From positions 1 to 35,595 of the forward strand of contig JAIOYN010000011.1 of assembly GCA_021741065.1 (NCBI GenBank): a stretch of DNA of 35,595 nucleotides. Direction: 5' to 3'. How positions within the stretch are numbered: position 1 is the first letter of the stretch; the number at the start of each line of letters is the position of its first letter. Origin of the DNA: Sphingomonadaceae bacterium (GTDB taxonomy: Bacteria > Pseudomonadota > Alphaproteobacteria > Sphingomonadales > Sphingomonadaceae). The position numbers and the translations under genes are program-made. A model generated the notes under the pieces. The model saw nothing but the letters and a program-made list of their open reading frames with translations. It was not told the DNA's origin and searched no databases. This document shows positions 25,964 through 33,826 of this stretch, in pieces.

Positions 25964-27373
25964 TTGACCAGCGACATCGCCAACCCGAATAGCATTGATC
26001 CTGACATCGTCGAAACGCTGGACGAAGACAATCGCCTCACGCGCGACTATGTCGACCGCGTTCTCGATGCGGTCGACGACGGCAATCTCGACGAAGTCTA
26101 CCGGCTTGTTGAGCCCCTGCACGAAGCCGACATTGCCGACCTTCTCGAACTGACGCCATCCGAACGGCGCGGCGTACTCGCCATTAGCCTTGGCGACCTG
26201 ATGAGCGCAGAGGTGCTGGCTGAGGTCAACGACTATGTCCGTGAAGACATTATCGATGCCCTACCTGCGTCCCAAGTCGCAGGGCTTGCCGGACAATTGG
26301 ATACCGATGACGCGGTTGCGATTATCGAGGATATGGAGGAAGAGGACCAGCAAGCCGTTTTGGCCGAGCTGGACCCAGAAGACCGCGCCGTCATTGAAGA
26401 TGCGTTGTCTTATCCCGACGAATCCGCTGGTCGTATCATGCAGCGCGAGCTGGTCGCGGTGCCGGAACATATGACCGTCGGGCAACTGATCGATTATCTG
26501 CGCGATAATCAGGACCTGACCACGGAATTCTGGGAAATTTTCGTCGTCGATCCGCAGCATAAGCCCGTTGGCACATGCAAATTGAGCTGGATCATGCGCA
26601 GCCAGCGCAAGGTGCCGGTCAGCGAAATCATGATGCATGAACAAACGCTCATCCCGGTCGATATGGATCAGGAAGAGGTCGCGTTACGCTTCCAGAAATA
26701 CGCGCTCATTTCCGCGGCGGTTGTCGATGGTTCGGGCCGGTTGGTGGGCGTCATCACCGCCGATGACATCGTCCACATTGTGCAGGAAGAAGCCGACGAA
26801 GATATCCTGCGGCTGTCGGGTGCAGGCGAAGGCGACATTAACGAGCCGATTTCGGACAGCTATAAGGCGCGCGTGCGCTGGCTAATTGCCAATTTGGGCA
26901 CGGCTATGGTCGCAAGCTTCATCATTGCCCAATTTGGCGCGGCGATTGAAACGATGGTCGCGCTCGCGGTGCTGATGCCCATCGTCGCTTCGATAGGCGG
27001 TAATGCAGGGACGCAGACATTGGCCGTGACGGTGCGCGCGCTGGCCACCAATCAGCTGACCCAATCCAACACCATGCGCTCGATTTGGCGCGAGATACGG
27101 GTCGCTTTGCTCATCGGCGCAACGATCGCGGTGATTGCGGGTTTCGGCGCGGGCCTGATTTTCGATAATTGGCGGCTCGCCAGTGTCATTGCGGTGGCGA
27201 TATTGTGCAACATTTCGCTCGCGGGATTGTCCGGCGTTGCCATTCCGGTGCTGCTGGACCGCTTGGATCAGGACCCTGCAGTTTCCAGCTCGATCTTCGT
27301 GACCATGATCACCGATTCGATGGGTTTTCTTATCTTTCTGGGCCTCGCGGTCTTCAGCGGCCTTGCGGGTTAA
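25964..27373 (+). CDS. mgtE: magnesium transporter MgtE
   Basis: Mg2+-gated magnesium channel of the inner membrane. The 469 residues follow the family plan: helical N domain (VEPLHEADIADLLELTPSER to about residue 135), two CBS domains (about 140-265; VDGSGRLVGVITADDIV in the second), a plug helix, then five membrane segments with the pore signature MPIVASIGGNAGTQTLAVTVRAL and the conserved DPAVSSSIFVTMITDSMGF near the end. Translation starts at TTG 25964 behind a good GGGAGG (25951-25956). A TATAAC at 25928-25933 may be a -10 box, without a matching -35. No magnesium riboswitch structure is evident. Confidence 0.95.
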   Translation: MTSDIANPNSIDPDIVETLDEDNRLTRDYVDRVLDAVDDGNLDEVYRLVEPLHEADIADLLELTPSERRGVLAISLGDLMSAEVLAEVNDYVREDIIDALPASQVAGLAGQLDTDDAVAIIEDMEEEDQQAVLAELDPEDRAVIEDALSYPDESAGRIMQRELVAVPEHMTVGQLIDYLRDNQDLTTEFWEIFVVDPQHKPVGTCKLSWIMRSQRKVPVSEIMMHEQTLIPVDMDQEEVALRFQKYALISAAVVDGSGRLVGVITADDIVHIVQEEADEDILRLSGAGEGDINEPISDSYKARVRWLIANLGTAMVASFIIAQFGAAIETMVALAVLMPIVASIGGNAGTQTLAVTVRALATNQLTQSNTMRSIWREIRVALLIGATIAVIAGFGAGLIFDNWRLASVIAVAILCNISLAGLSGVAIPVLLDRLDQDPAVSSSIFVTMITDSMGFLIFLGLAVFSGLAG

Positions 27374-27397
27374 CCGCACCGTTCCCAGATACATTCC

Positions 27398-27802
27398 ATG
27401 CCATTGAACATGACCAAAATCGCCTTTGGCGCAGAAAGCCCGCAGCATTTGCGTGAGCGGCTTGCAGCTTATGCCCAAGACGGCGAAGTCCGCTTAACGA
27501 CACGTTATTTGCCCAAGCGCGTTGCAGAAATGGCGGGCGGTTCGCTTTATTGGATACACACGCACACGATCATCGGCAGAAGCCCGATCATCGGCTTTAT
27601 GGAAAATGGCGCTGGCCGGCATTGGATCCGCATTCTACCCCAGTTCATCCCCGTCCGCTCCACGCCCAAGCGCGCACATCAAGGCTGGCGCTATCTCGAA
27701 GAAGCCAATGCGCCTCCTGATCTCGACTCGGTCGAAACCGATGGCCGCGACGAAATGTCGCCGAAGATGCTCAATGAACTGATGAAAATGGGGTTGGTTT
27801 AA
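27398..27802 (+). CDS. DUF1489 family protein
   Basis: A 134-residue soluble protein of the DUF1489 family, known almost only from alphaproteobacteria. The recognisable parts are LYWIHTHTIIGRSPIIGF and RHWIRILPQFIPVRSTPKRAHQGWRYL, which together are the family core, then an acidic tail (PPDLDSVETDG). No catalytic motif is visible and the function is unknown. It lies 24 bases after mgtE on the same strand. Its TAA stop overlaps the TAA stop of the convergent frnE gene in a shared TTAA (27799-27802). Confidence 0.85.
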   Translation: MPLNMTKIAFGAESPQHLRERLAAYAQDGEVRLTTRYLPKRVAEMAGGSLYWIHTHTIIGRSPIIGFMENGAGRHWIRILPQFIPVRSTPKRAHQGWRYLEEANAPPDLDSVETDGRDEMSPKMLNELMKMGLV

Positions 27803-28470
27803 GCCGCCGCCCGCTTCGTCAGCACCTTGTTAATCACATCGGCAAAGGTCTCTGCACTTTGGGCGCCGGGGACCATATATTTTTGGTCGAAGATGATCGC
27901 GGGAACACCGGTGATATTCTGGTCGGTCCAATGCGCCATTTCTGCGCGCACGCTGTTCGTGAGCGCGGCGTCGTTGATCCATGCCAAGGCCACGGTGCGG
28001 TCCATGCCTTGTGCCGCGGCAATATCGCATAGAACGTCAACATCGCTCACATCGCGGCGGTCCTGAAAATAGGCCGTGAACAATGCCATTTTTAGCGCCG
28101 TCTGCGCGCGCCATCCGCGTTCACTGCCAAAAATGGTCAGCAATTTATGCGCGTTGAACGTGTTATAAATGCGCATGCCCTCGCCATAATTGAACGCGAA
28201 GCCAACACTGTTGCCGATATCCGACAACCTGCTCGGGTTCGCGCGGCTTTGTTCGGGCGAGCTGCCATATTTGCGGGCAATATGCTCGGCGGTATCTTCG
28301 CCTTCGGGCGCCATGTTCGGGTTGAGCTCGAACGGATGCCAGTAAGTTTCGGCGGCAATGTCTTGGCCTACAAGCGTCAGCGCCTGCTCCACTTGCTTCA
28401 GGCCAATGATGCACCATGGGCACACCACGTCTGAGACGATGTCGATGCGCAATGGAATGGCGTCAGCCAT
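27799..28470 (-). CDS. frnE: DsbA family oxidoreductase, FrnE type
   Basis: Cytoplasmic DsbA-fold thiol oxidoreductase or isomerase of the FrnE branch, 223 residues, no signal peptide. The CPWC active site is Cys17-Cys20 in IDIVSDVVCPWCIIGLK; the helical insertion contains FELNPNMAPEGEDTAEHIARKYG, and the cis-Pro loop is NITGVPAIIFDQKYMVPGAQS. FrnE proteins in other bacteria are linked to oxidative stress resistance. The ATG at 28470 overlaps the nudC stop (TAATG), so it is the last gene of the mutY-hydrolase-nudC-frnE run. An in-frame ATG at 28485 lies within nudC and is less likely. Confidence 0.92.
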   Translation of the reverse strand: MADAIPLRIDIVSDVVCPWCIIGLKQVEQALTLVGQDIAAETYWHPFELNPNMAPEGEDTAEHIARKYGSSPEQSRANPSRLSDIGNSVGFAFNYGEGMRIYNTFNAHKLLTIFGSERGWRAQTALKMALFTAYFQDRRDVSDVDVLCDIAAAQGMDRTVALAWINDAALTNSVRAEMAHWTDQNITGVPAIIFDQKYMVPGAQSAETFADVINKVLTKRAAA

Positions 28471-29339
28471 TATCGCGACACCCAATGGCGCAGCAGGCTA
28501 TGCGCGATAGCAAAGGGCGGAGGCGCGTTGAAGCGACGGTCGGTGTCACCCTTCAGAGCAGCGATGGCTTCATCCTTAGTTACCCAAATCGCATCTTCAA
28601 TCTCGTCGGTGTCAAGCTTGAGTGCATCGTCCAAAGCATCGGCCGTGCACGCAATCATCAATTGCGATCCGCCAAAAGGCCAAGGCTGGCTGGTGACATA
28701 ACGCACCGCGCCGCAGGTTACGCCCGCTTCTTCATGGATTTCACGGCGAACGGCCTCTTCAATACATTCGCCGGGTTCCAAAAAGCCCGCCAGAGCGGAA
28801 TAATTGCCCGGCGGGAAGCGGGATTGCCGTCCGACCAGCGCCTTGCCTTCAAATTCGGCGAGCATGATGACCACAGGGTCGGTGCGCGGGAAATGTTCTT
28901 TTTGGCAATTGCCGCATTTGCGGCCCCAGCCTGCGCGGAACAGCACCGTCGCCGCGCCGCAGCGCCCACAAAAACGATGCCCATTATGCCATTCGATCAG
29001 GCTACGCGCCGTGCCGTAAATCGCGGCATCCCCCGCAGGCAGCGTCGACAAGGCACGCCAGATATTAGGCGAGCGAAACGCATCGCCCGTTGCATCGACG
29101 ACGGCCACGAAATGCGGCTTACCGTCGGACAGGCCCAGCAAGATAAGCTCTTCCGAGCCTTCAAGCTCCGCCAAAGAATGCCAGTGCAATTCGCCTGCGT
29201 CGGTGACGCGCGGATCAAGCCCGTGAAGGCCCAGCACCCGTGCGCGCCAGTCCCCCAGCAACAGGCCATAGGCCTCTGCATCATTACGAACACGGTCAGC
29301 GCGGTCGAGCGGTGAACCCGTAAAACCTGGAGCCATCAT
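28470..29339 (-). CDS. nudC: NAD+ diphosphatase NudC (zinc-ribbon Nudix hydrolase)
   Basis: Hydrolyses NAD(H) to NMN(H) and AMP, and removes NAD caps from RNA in bacteria where it was studied. The 289-residue protein has an N-terminal domain, a four-Cys zinc ribbon (Cys124, Cys127, Cys142, Cys145; FCGRCG and KCGNCQ), and a full Nudix box starting at Gly185 (GFLEPGECIEEAVRREIHEE) with the metal-binding glutamates 203 and 204. SQPWPFGGSQLMIA after the box is the NudC-type motif SQPWPFPxS. Four bases separate it from the serine hydrolase gene upstream, and its stop overlaps the frnE start. Confidence 0.95.
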   Translation of the reverse strand: MMAPGFTGSPLDRADRVRNDAEAYGLLLGDWRARVLGLHGLDPRVTDAGELHWHSLAELEGSEELILLGLSDGKPHFVAVVDATGDAFRSPNIWRALSTLPAGDAAIYGTARSLIEWHNGHRFCGRCGAATVLFRAGWGRKCGNCQKEHFPRTDPVVIMLAEFEGKALVGRQSRFPPGNYSALAGFLEPGECIEEAVRREIHEEAGVTCGAVRYVTSQPWPFGGSQLMIACTADALDDALKLDTDEIEDAIWVTKDEAIAALKGDTDRRFNAPPPFAIAHSLLRHWVSR

Positions 29340-29343
29340 CGGA

Positions 29344-30645
29344 TCAAGCCGGCAGGCCCAAGTCCTTCAGGACCCATTTGGCGAAATCTGCGTGAATCGG
29401 ATAGACATTGCTTGGCATATATTGCGCCATGCAGATGGCGCGCAATTTGCGTCTTGGATCGACAAAAGCCACCGTGCCCGCCGCACCGCCCCAACCGAAC
29501 ACACCGTCATTCGCGCCCTTGCCGACCCGGCCACCGGCGCCAAAGCCAGCACAGTCGGCAAAAGTGCCAGCGGTGGAAACGCCGGAGGGCAGCAAGTCGG
29601 ACATTGCGAGCTTTGCTGTCGCCGTTGTCATGATGCGGACGCCATCCAATTCACCATGATTGGCCAACATGTTAAGGAAACGGTCATAATCGCGCGCGGA
29701 CGTCACCATGCCCGCGCCGCCAAAGGCAAAGGCCGGCTTGTTAAGGTAAATACTGGTCGACGCCGGGTCGATTGGAAACAACACGCCATTTACAGGAGCA
29801 TAATTGGATACGAAGCGCTTGATTTCCGACTTGGGCACTTGGAAATAGCTGCTGGCCATTTTCAGCGGCTCAAAAATGCGCGTTTTCAAAAAGGCTTCAA
29901 AATCCATACCGCTCGCGACTTCAATTACGCGGCCAAGCAAATCGAGCGAGATAGAATAGCTCCATTTGGTGCCTGGCTCGGCGATCAATGGCAGCTTCGC
30001 AAGCCGTTCGGAAAATGTCTTGAGATCAGGGATCGGCCCACTTGCGGCTTGGCCCGGAATGGGAAAACGGCTGACGATGCCGGGCGTAATGCCATTGTCC
30101 AGATAGGCCTGTAGCAAGGGCCCTTTGGTCACGATGGAATATCCAAGGCCAGCGGTATGGGTCAGCAAATGCCGCAATGTAATCTGCGTCTTGGCGGGCA
30201 CCGCATCCAGGCTTTTGTCCGGGTCGGTCAACACGGTCATGTTGGCAAATTCTGGCAAGAAATCGGCAATTGGTTGGTCCAGCTTCATCTTGCCTTCGTC
30301 GACCAAGATCATCGCGGCAATGCCGGTGACAGGCTTTGTCATCGAATAGATGCGCCACAATGTGTCGATATTCACAGGCGTCATTTCACCCAACCCTTGG
30401 GTGCCAACGGCAACGACATCAGGCATACCCGCCGCGCGGCCAATCGTTGCGAGAAGGCCAGGAAGCTTGCCCGAAGAAACATAGCTTTCCAACTGCGCTC
30501 GGACGGTGGGGTATAGGTCAGTGGCACGTGCCCAAGCACCCGTAGGCGCAAATGCGCCAATTGCACCTGCAGCCGCTAATTGACCGCCCCATGTCAAAAA
30601 CCCGCGCCGGCCAATCATTGGCTGTCCGCTATCTTGCGTGTTCAT
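29344..30645 (-). CDS. exported serine hydrolase, beta-lactamase/esterase class C-like
   Basis: Serine hydrolase of the beta-lactamase/penicillin-binding-protein superfamily (family VIII esterase type), 433 residues. The N-terminus carries a Tat-type signal: IGRRGFLTWGG then a hydrophobic AAAGAIGAFAPTGAWA. The catalytic S-x-x-K is Ser101-Met-Thr-Lys104 (YSMTKPVTG), the second motif is Tyr-Ser-Ile (KWSYSISLDLLG), and FGWGGAAGT near residue 385 replaces the KTG motif. These points favour an esterase or peptidase over a true beta-lactamase. The ATG at 30645 overlaps the mutY stop (ATGA) and has AGGAGAGAG upstream; the longer frame to 31116 is a shadow of mutY. Confidence 0.9.
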   Translation of the reverse strand: MNTQDSGQPMIGRRGFLTWGGQLAAAGAIGAFAPTGAWARATDLYPTVRAQLESYVSSGKLPGLLATIGRAAGMPDVVAVGTQGLGEMTPVNIDTLWRIYSMTKPVTGIAAMILVDEGKMKLDQPIADFLPEFANMTVLTDPDKSLDAVPAKTQITLRHLLTHTAGLGYSIVTKGPLLQAYLDNGITPGIVSRFPIPGQAASGPIPDLKTFSERLAKLPLIAEPGTKWSYSISLDLLGRVIEVASGMDFEAFLKTRIFEPLKMASSYFQVPKSEIKRFVSNYAPVNGVLFPIDPASTSIYLNKPAFAFGGAGMVTSARDYDRFLNMLANHGELDGVRIMTTATAKLAMSDLLPSGVSTAGTFADCAGFGAGGRVGKGANDGVFGWGGAAGTVAFVDPRRKLRAICMAQYMPSNVYPIHADFAKWVLKDLGLPA

Positions 30646-31718
30646 ACTCTCTCTCCTGCGTTCATTACCGCTTCTGCTGCTTTTCTGAATAGGGTCGGCA
30701 GACCAGCCTTGTCGAGCGATTTTAGTGGCCACCATTCGCCTGCATTGGGGTCGTCTGCGCCTGCTGGCCATGACGTAACGGCAATGTCGAGCAGAAGTGA
30801 AAAATGGGTAAAAACATGCGACACGCGCGCCGACAGTTTTTGCCATTTGGCAGGCACGGGCGGCGTTGCATGACCATCCAATCGAGCGGTCCATTGGTCG
30901 TCGGGCAATGCCCGCATGCCTGCCAAAAGACCTTTGTTGTCGCGGCGCACCAGCCAGACATGCCCATCCCGCTCGATCCAATAGACAGTACCTGTGCGCT
31001 GTGGTTTGGCGGCCTTGGGCGTTTTGGCGGGATAGGCTTCTGCATTGCCGAGACGCTTGGCATCGCAGGCAAAGGCAAGCGGGCACAGTGGGCAAGAGGG
31101 CGCACGCACCGAACATATGCCGGCCCCTAAATCCATCATCGCCTGCGCAAAGTCGCCAGCGCGGCCGTCTGGTGTAATGCTGTCCATTGCATCCCGAATA
31201 CGCGGCTTTGACTGCGGCAAAGGCATGGAAATCGCAAACAAACGCGACACAACCCGCTCGACATTGGCATCAACGACGACAGCCCTTTGCCCGAATGCAA
31301 TCGCGGATATGGCGGCGGCGGTATAGGGGCCAATACCCGGCAGCTTCAGCAACGCCGCCTCGGTTTCCGGTAACCGACCTGCATGCTCCAGAGAGACCAC
31401 CCGCGCGCATTTTAACAAATTGCGTGCGCGGGCATAATAGCCAAGGCCGGCCCATGCCGCCATGACGTCTGCATCGTCCGCCGCCGCCAGTGCCGCAAAG
31501 TCGGGCCAGATTTGGGTAAATTTGTGAAAATAGGTCCCTACCGCCGCAACGGTCGTCTGCTGCAACATGATTTCCGACAGCCAGACATGATATGGATTGG
31601 CAAAGCCGTGCCCCGGTGGCGTGCGCCAAGGCAGCGTCCGCGCATGCAGGTCATAATGCGCAAGCAAAGCCTGAGCGATATCCCCAGATTTATCGATGGC
31701 ATGTTGGACGACTGGCAT
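30642..31718 (-). CDS. mutY: A/G-specific adenine DNA glycosylase
   Basis: Removes adenine mispaired with 8-oxoguanine in the oxidised-guanine repair pathway. From ATG 31718 it has 358 residues: catalytic Glu49 in SEIMLQQT, the helix-hairpin-helix LKLPGIGPYTAAA, catalytic Asp151 in VVDANVERV, and the [4Fe-4S] ligands Cys202, Cys209, Cys212 and Cys218 with the C-x6-C-x2-C-x5-C spacing. The C-terminal part is the Nudix-like 8-oxoG recognition domain (TGTVYWIERDGHVWLVRR). An ATG at 31730 is also possible; neither has a clear ribosome binding site. Divergent from the DUF721 gene with about 22 bases between the starts. Confidence 0.94.
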   Translation of the reverse strand: MPVVQHAIDKSGDIAQALLAHYDLHARTLPWRTPPGHGFANPYHVWLSEIMLQQTTVAAVGTYFHKFTQIWPDFAALAAADDADVMAAWAGLGYYARARNLLKCARVVSLEHAGRLPETEAALLKLPGIGPYTAAAISAIAFGQRAVVVDANVERVVSRLFAISMPLPQSKPRIRDAMDSITPDGRAGDFAQAMMDLGAGICSVRAPSCPLCPLAFACDAKRLGNAEAYPAKTPKAAKPQRTGTVYWIERDGHVWLVRRDNKGLLAGMRALPDDQWTARLDGHATPPVPAKWQKLSARVSHVFTHFSLLLDIAVTSWPAGADDPNAGEWWPLKSLDKAGLPTLFRKAAEAVMNAGERV

Positions 31719-31740
31719 GAAAAATGGCATGGAACAGGGG

Positions 31741-32280
31741 ATGGACAAAGGCAAGTCACCAGCACCGCCAAAAGGCACCAAAAAGGCCCTGACGCCCAAA
31801 ACATTTCAACGTCCACGCGGTGGGGAGGCGAAATCTGTATCGGCGCTGATGCCCGATATCGGTCGTGCCGCTTTCCGGAAATTCGGCTTCGTGCAAAGCT
31901 CTGTCGTCAGCCGCTGGGACGAAATCGTCGGCGCGCGCTATGCCGCGGTGTCCGCGCCCGAGGCTATTCGCTTTCCGATTGGCAAGAAATCCGACGGCAC
32001 GCTTGAACTGACCGTGGAGGGCGCACACGCGACCATGATCCAGCATGTCCTTCCGGAAATCATGGAGCGCGTAAACCGTTTCTTTGGTTATGGGGCCGTC
32101 GCGCGGGTCAAAGTCCGCCAAGGCCCCGTCGCCAAACCAAAGCTGCGCCAACCAACCGCCGCGCCAATGTTAAAGCCCGTGCCGATGGAATTGGGCGAAT
32201 CCTTGCGTGAAATTGGCGATCCAGAGCTTTTTGCTGTCCTTGAAAGCCTCGCAAAAAGCCTTGCCAAAGACGGCAAGTGA
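31741..32280 (+). CDS. DUF721/DciA-like protein
   Basis: Protein of about 179 residues of the DUF721 family, to which DciA, a loader of the replicative helicase DnaB in many bacteria, belongs. The family core is SALMPDIGRAAFRKFGFVQ, VSRWDEIVGARYAAVSAPEAIRF, then LELTVEGAHATMIQHVLPEI and FGYGAVARVKVRQG; the N-terminal 25 residues and the C-terminus are basic or Pro-rich and probably disordered. A replication role is inferred from the family; this long alphaproteobacterial form has not been shown to load helicase as far as I know. Start is uncertain (ATG at 31717, 31729 or 31741); 31741 is chosen for the GGAACAGGGG just upstream. Confidence 0.8.
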   Translation: MDKGKSPAPPKGTKKALTPKTFQRPRGGEAKSVSALMPDIGRAAFRKFGFVQSSVVSRWDEIVGARYAAVSAPEAIRFPIGKKSDGTLELTVEGAHATMIQHVLPEIMERVNRFFGYGAVARVKVRQGPVAKPKLRQPTAAPMLKPVPMELGESLREIGDPELFAVLESLAKSLAKDGK

Positions 32281-32333
32281 TACCAGATGCGCAAGATGAT
32301 ATTCGAAAGATAAGGTCCAGCGGAATGGCACAT

Positions 32334-33008
32334 ATGAAAAAATATTTGGGTGTAATTTTTATCGGCGTTGCCGCACTCTCGACTGGGTTGGCTGCTGCGC
32401 CTGCACCCAGCAAATGGCTGACAACGGTGACAGTCACGGACAAGGGCGCGCATGTCCTCGGTAACCCCGCTGCGCGCAATAAGGTGGTCGAGTATCTCAG
32501 CTACACATGCGGACATTGCGCGGATTTTGAAATGAAAGAAGCGCCCAAGTTTAAGACGCAATTTGTCGCGACGGGCAAAGCCAGCCTCGAAATCCGTAAC
32601 ATGGTACTCAATCCCGTCGATCTGACCGCAGCCATGCTGGCACGTTGCGGCGGCAAGGCTAAGTTTTTCGGTAATCATCGGCATTTGCTTTCGACCCAAG
32701 CAACTTGGTTGGGCAAAACCAAAAATATCAGTGCGGCCACACAGGCAAAGCTAAAGGCGCAGGATTATACCGGCTTTATGATTGGTACCTTTGACGAAAT
32801 CGGTCTGGGCGCAATCATGCAACAGCGCGGGATTACGCAGGCGCAGGCAAAGACCTGCTTAGCCGATAAGGCAGCGTTTAAGAATATCATTGGCATGACT
32901 GACGCAGGCTCGGCGCTTGGCGTTCGCGGCACGCCGTCATTTTTGGTCAATGGCGTTTTGCAGGACCACGTCCATAATGTCGCCGAATTAAAAGCGGCAA
33001 TGAAGTAA
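32334..33008 (+). CDS. DsbA-like periplasmic thiol oxidoreductase, CGHC type
   Basis: Exported thioredoxin-fold protein of 224 residues that may form or isomerise disulfides. Signal peptide MKKYLGVIFIGVAALSTGLA with cleavage near AAA; active site Cys59-Gly-His-Cys62 (YLSYTCGHCADFE); a helical insertion typical of DsbA (LLSTQATWLGKTKN); the cis-Pro loop is GVRGTPSFLVNGVLQD. The start at 32334 has GGA 9 bases upstream; ATGs at 32325 and 32277 are alternatives, the last overlapping the previous stop. The gene is paired with a second DsbA-like gene 28 bases downstream, with similar architecture, implying a duplication. Confidence 0.88.
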   Translation: MKKYLGVIFIGVAALSTGLAAAPAPSKWLTTVTVTDKGAHVLGNPAARNKVVEYLSYTCGHCADFEMKEAPKFKTQFVATGKASLEIRNMVLNPVDLTAAMLARCGGKAKFFGNHRHLLSTQATWLGKTKNISAATQAKLKAQDYTGFMIGTFDEIGLGAIMQQRGITQAQAKTCLADKAAFKNIIGMTDAGSALGVRGTPSFLVNGVLQDHVHNVAELKAAMK

Positions 33009-33036
33009 ACCGAGATTCCAGACAGAAGGATATCCT

Positions 33037-33774
33037 ATGCGTATCAAGACATTCATTTTGACAACTGCCGCCGCCATGGCGCGCGCCGCTTGCGGTGGTG
33101 CAGATAATGCTGGCGCACCAAAAGGCGAACCGCTGGCAAAGGTTGCCGCCCCTGCCGATAAGGCGTGGGTCGATGTTGTGACTAAGACCGAATTTGGCGG
33201 CTACCAAATGGGCAACCCCAATGCAAAATTGAAGCTGGTCGAATATGGCGCAATTACCTGCCCGGGCTGCGCACAATTTTCGATGCAGTCGACCGAGGAA
33301 TTGCACAAGCTGGTTAATGACGGCACCGTTTCAATGGAGTTCCGTCCATTCCTCGTCCATGGCATACAAGACGTCCCCGGCTTCCTTTTGGCGCAATGCA
33401 GCGGTCCAGAAGCGTTCTTCCCACTGACGGATCAGCTCTATGCTGAGCAGGCTTCATGGCTTGGCAAAATTAGCACGGTGACTGAGGCGGACCAGCAAGC
33501 GATGCAGAAAATGTCGCCGGAACAGATCGCAACTTTGCTCGGTACGAAAATGGGCCTGATCGAATTTGTGAAATCACGCGGCATCAGCGAAGATCAAGCC
33601 AAAGCGTGCTTGTCGGACAAGGCCGCGATTGACGGGCTGATCAAAACAACCGAGCGCGGAACGAAGGAAGATGAAGTCGCTGGCACGCCATTCTTCTTGC
33701 TCAACGGCGCGAAGTTGGACGCCAGTTCTTGGGTGCAGGTGAAAAGCAAGCTGGTCGAGGCCGGCGCACGCTAA
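33037..33774 (+). CDS. DsbA-like thiol oxidoreductase, CPGC type, possible lipoprotein
   Basis: A 245-residue thioredoxin-fold protein related to the preceding gene. The active site is Cys75-Pro-Gly-Cys78 (YGAITCPGCAQFS), with QASWLGKISTV and the cis-Pro loop EVAGTPFFLLNGAKLD. The N-terminus looks like a lipoprotein signal: MRIKTFILTTAAAMARAAC followed by Gly-Gly, with Cys19 at the lipid position. However the lipobox position -3 is Arg (RAAC) rather than Leu, so lipidation is doubtful; one base (CGC for CTC) would make it LAAC. AAGGATATCCT precedes the ATG. It is probably cotranscribed with the CGHC gene, and smc follows. Confidence 0.88.
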   Translation: MRIKTFILTTAAAMARAACGGADNAGAPKGEPLAKVAAPADKAWVDVVTKTEFGGYQMGNPNAKLKLVEYGAITCPGCAQFSMQSTEELHKLVNDGTVSMEFRPFLVHGIQDVPGFLLAQCSGPEAFFPLTDQLYAEQASWLGKISTVTEADQQAMQKMSPEQIATLLGTKMGLIEFVKSRGISEDQAKACLSDKAAIDGLIKTTERGTKEDEVAGTPFFLLNGAKLDASSWVQVKSKLVEAGAR

Positions 33775-33775
33775 A

Positions 33776-33795
33776 TATGGCTCGGGGGGGCCATA
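33776..33795. other. hairpin with G7 run between the DsbA-like gene and smc
   Basis: TATGGC (33776-33781) pairs with GCCATA (33790-33795), extended by a G-T and a C-G pair, enclosing part of a run of seven G (33784-33790). It follows the DsbA-like stop directly. No T-run follows, so a terminator is possible but not clear. Confidence 0.4.
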
Positions 33796-33826
33796 ACATC
33801 GCTTTAACCGCAATGGGGCTCGCCCG

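Noticed and set aside
26882-27478. 198-codon minus-strand frame
   Set aside because: Antisense of the MgtE membrane domain, His/Arg/Asp-rich without family features.
28416-29315. 299-codon open frame on the plus strand opposite nudC and frnE
   Set aside because: Shadow of nudC: the product is Arg-rich with no family resemblance, while the minus strand has a full zinc ribbon and Nudix box.
29392-30114. 240-codon plus-strand frame
   Set aside because: Opposite the serine hydrolase, whose S-x-x-K and fold motifs are certain; no motifs in this frame.
30646-31116. N-terminal extension of the serine hydrolase frame
   Set aside because: Overlaps mutY in another frame; the Tat signal and ribosome binding site fix the start at 30645.
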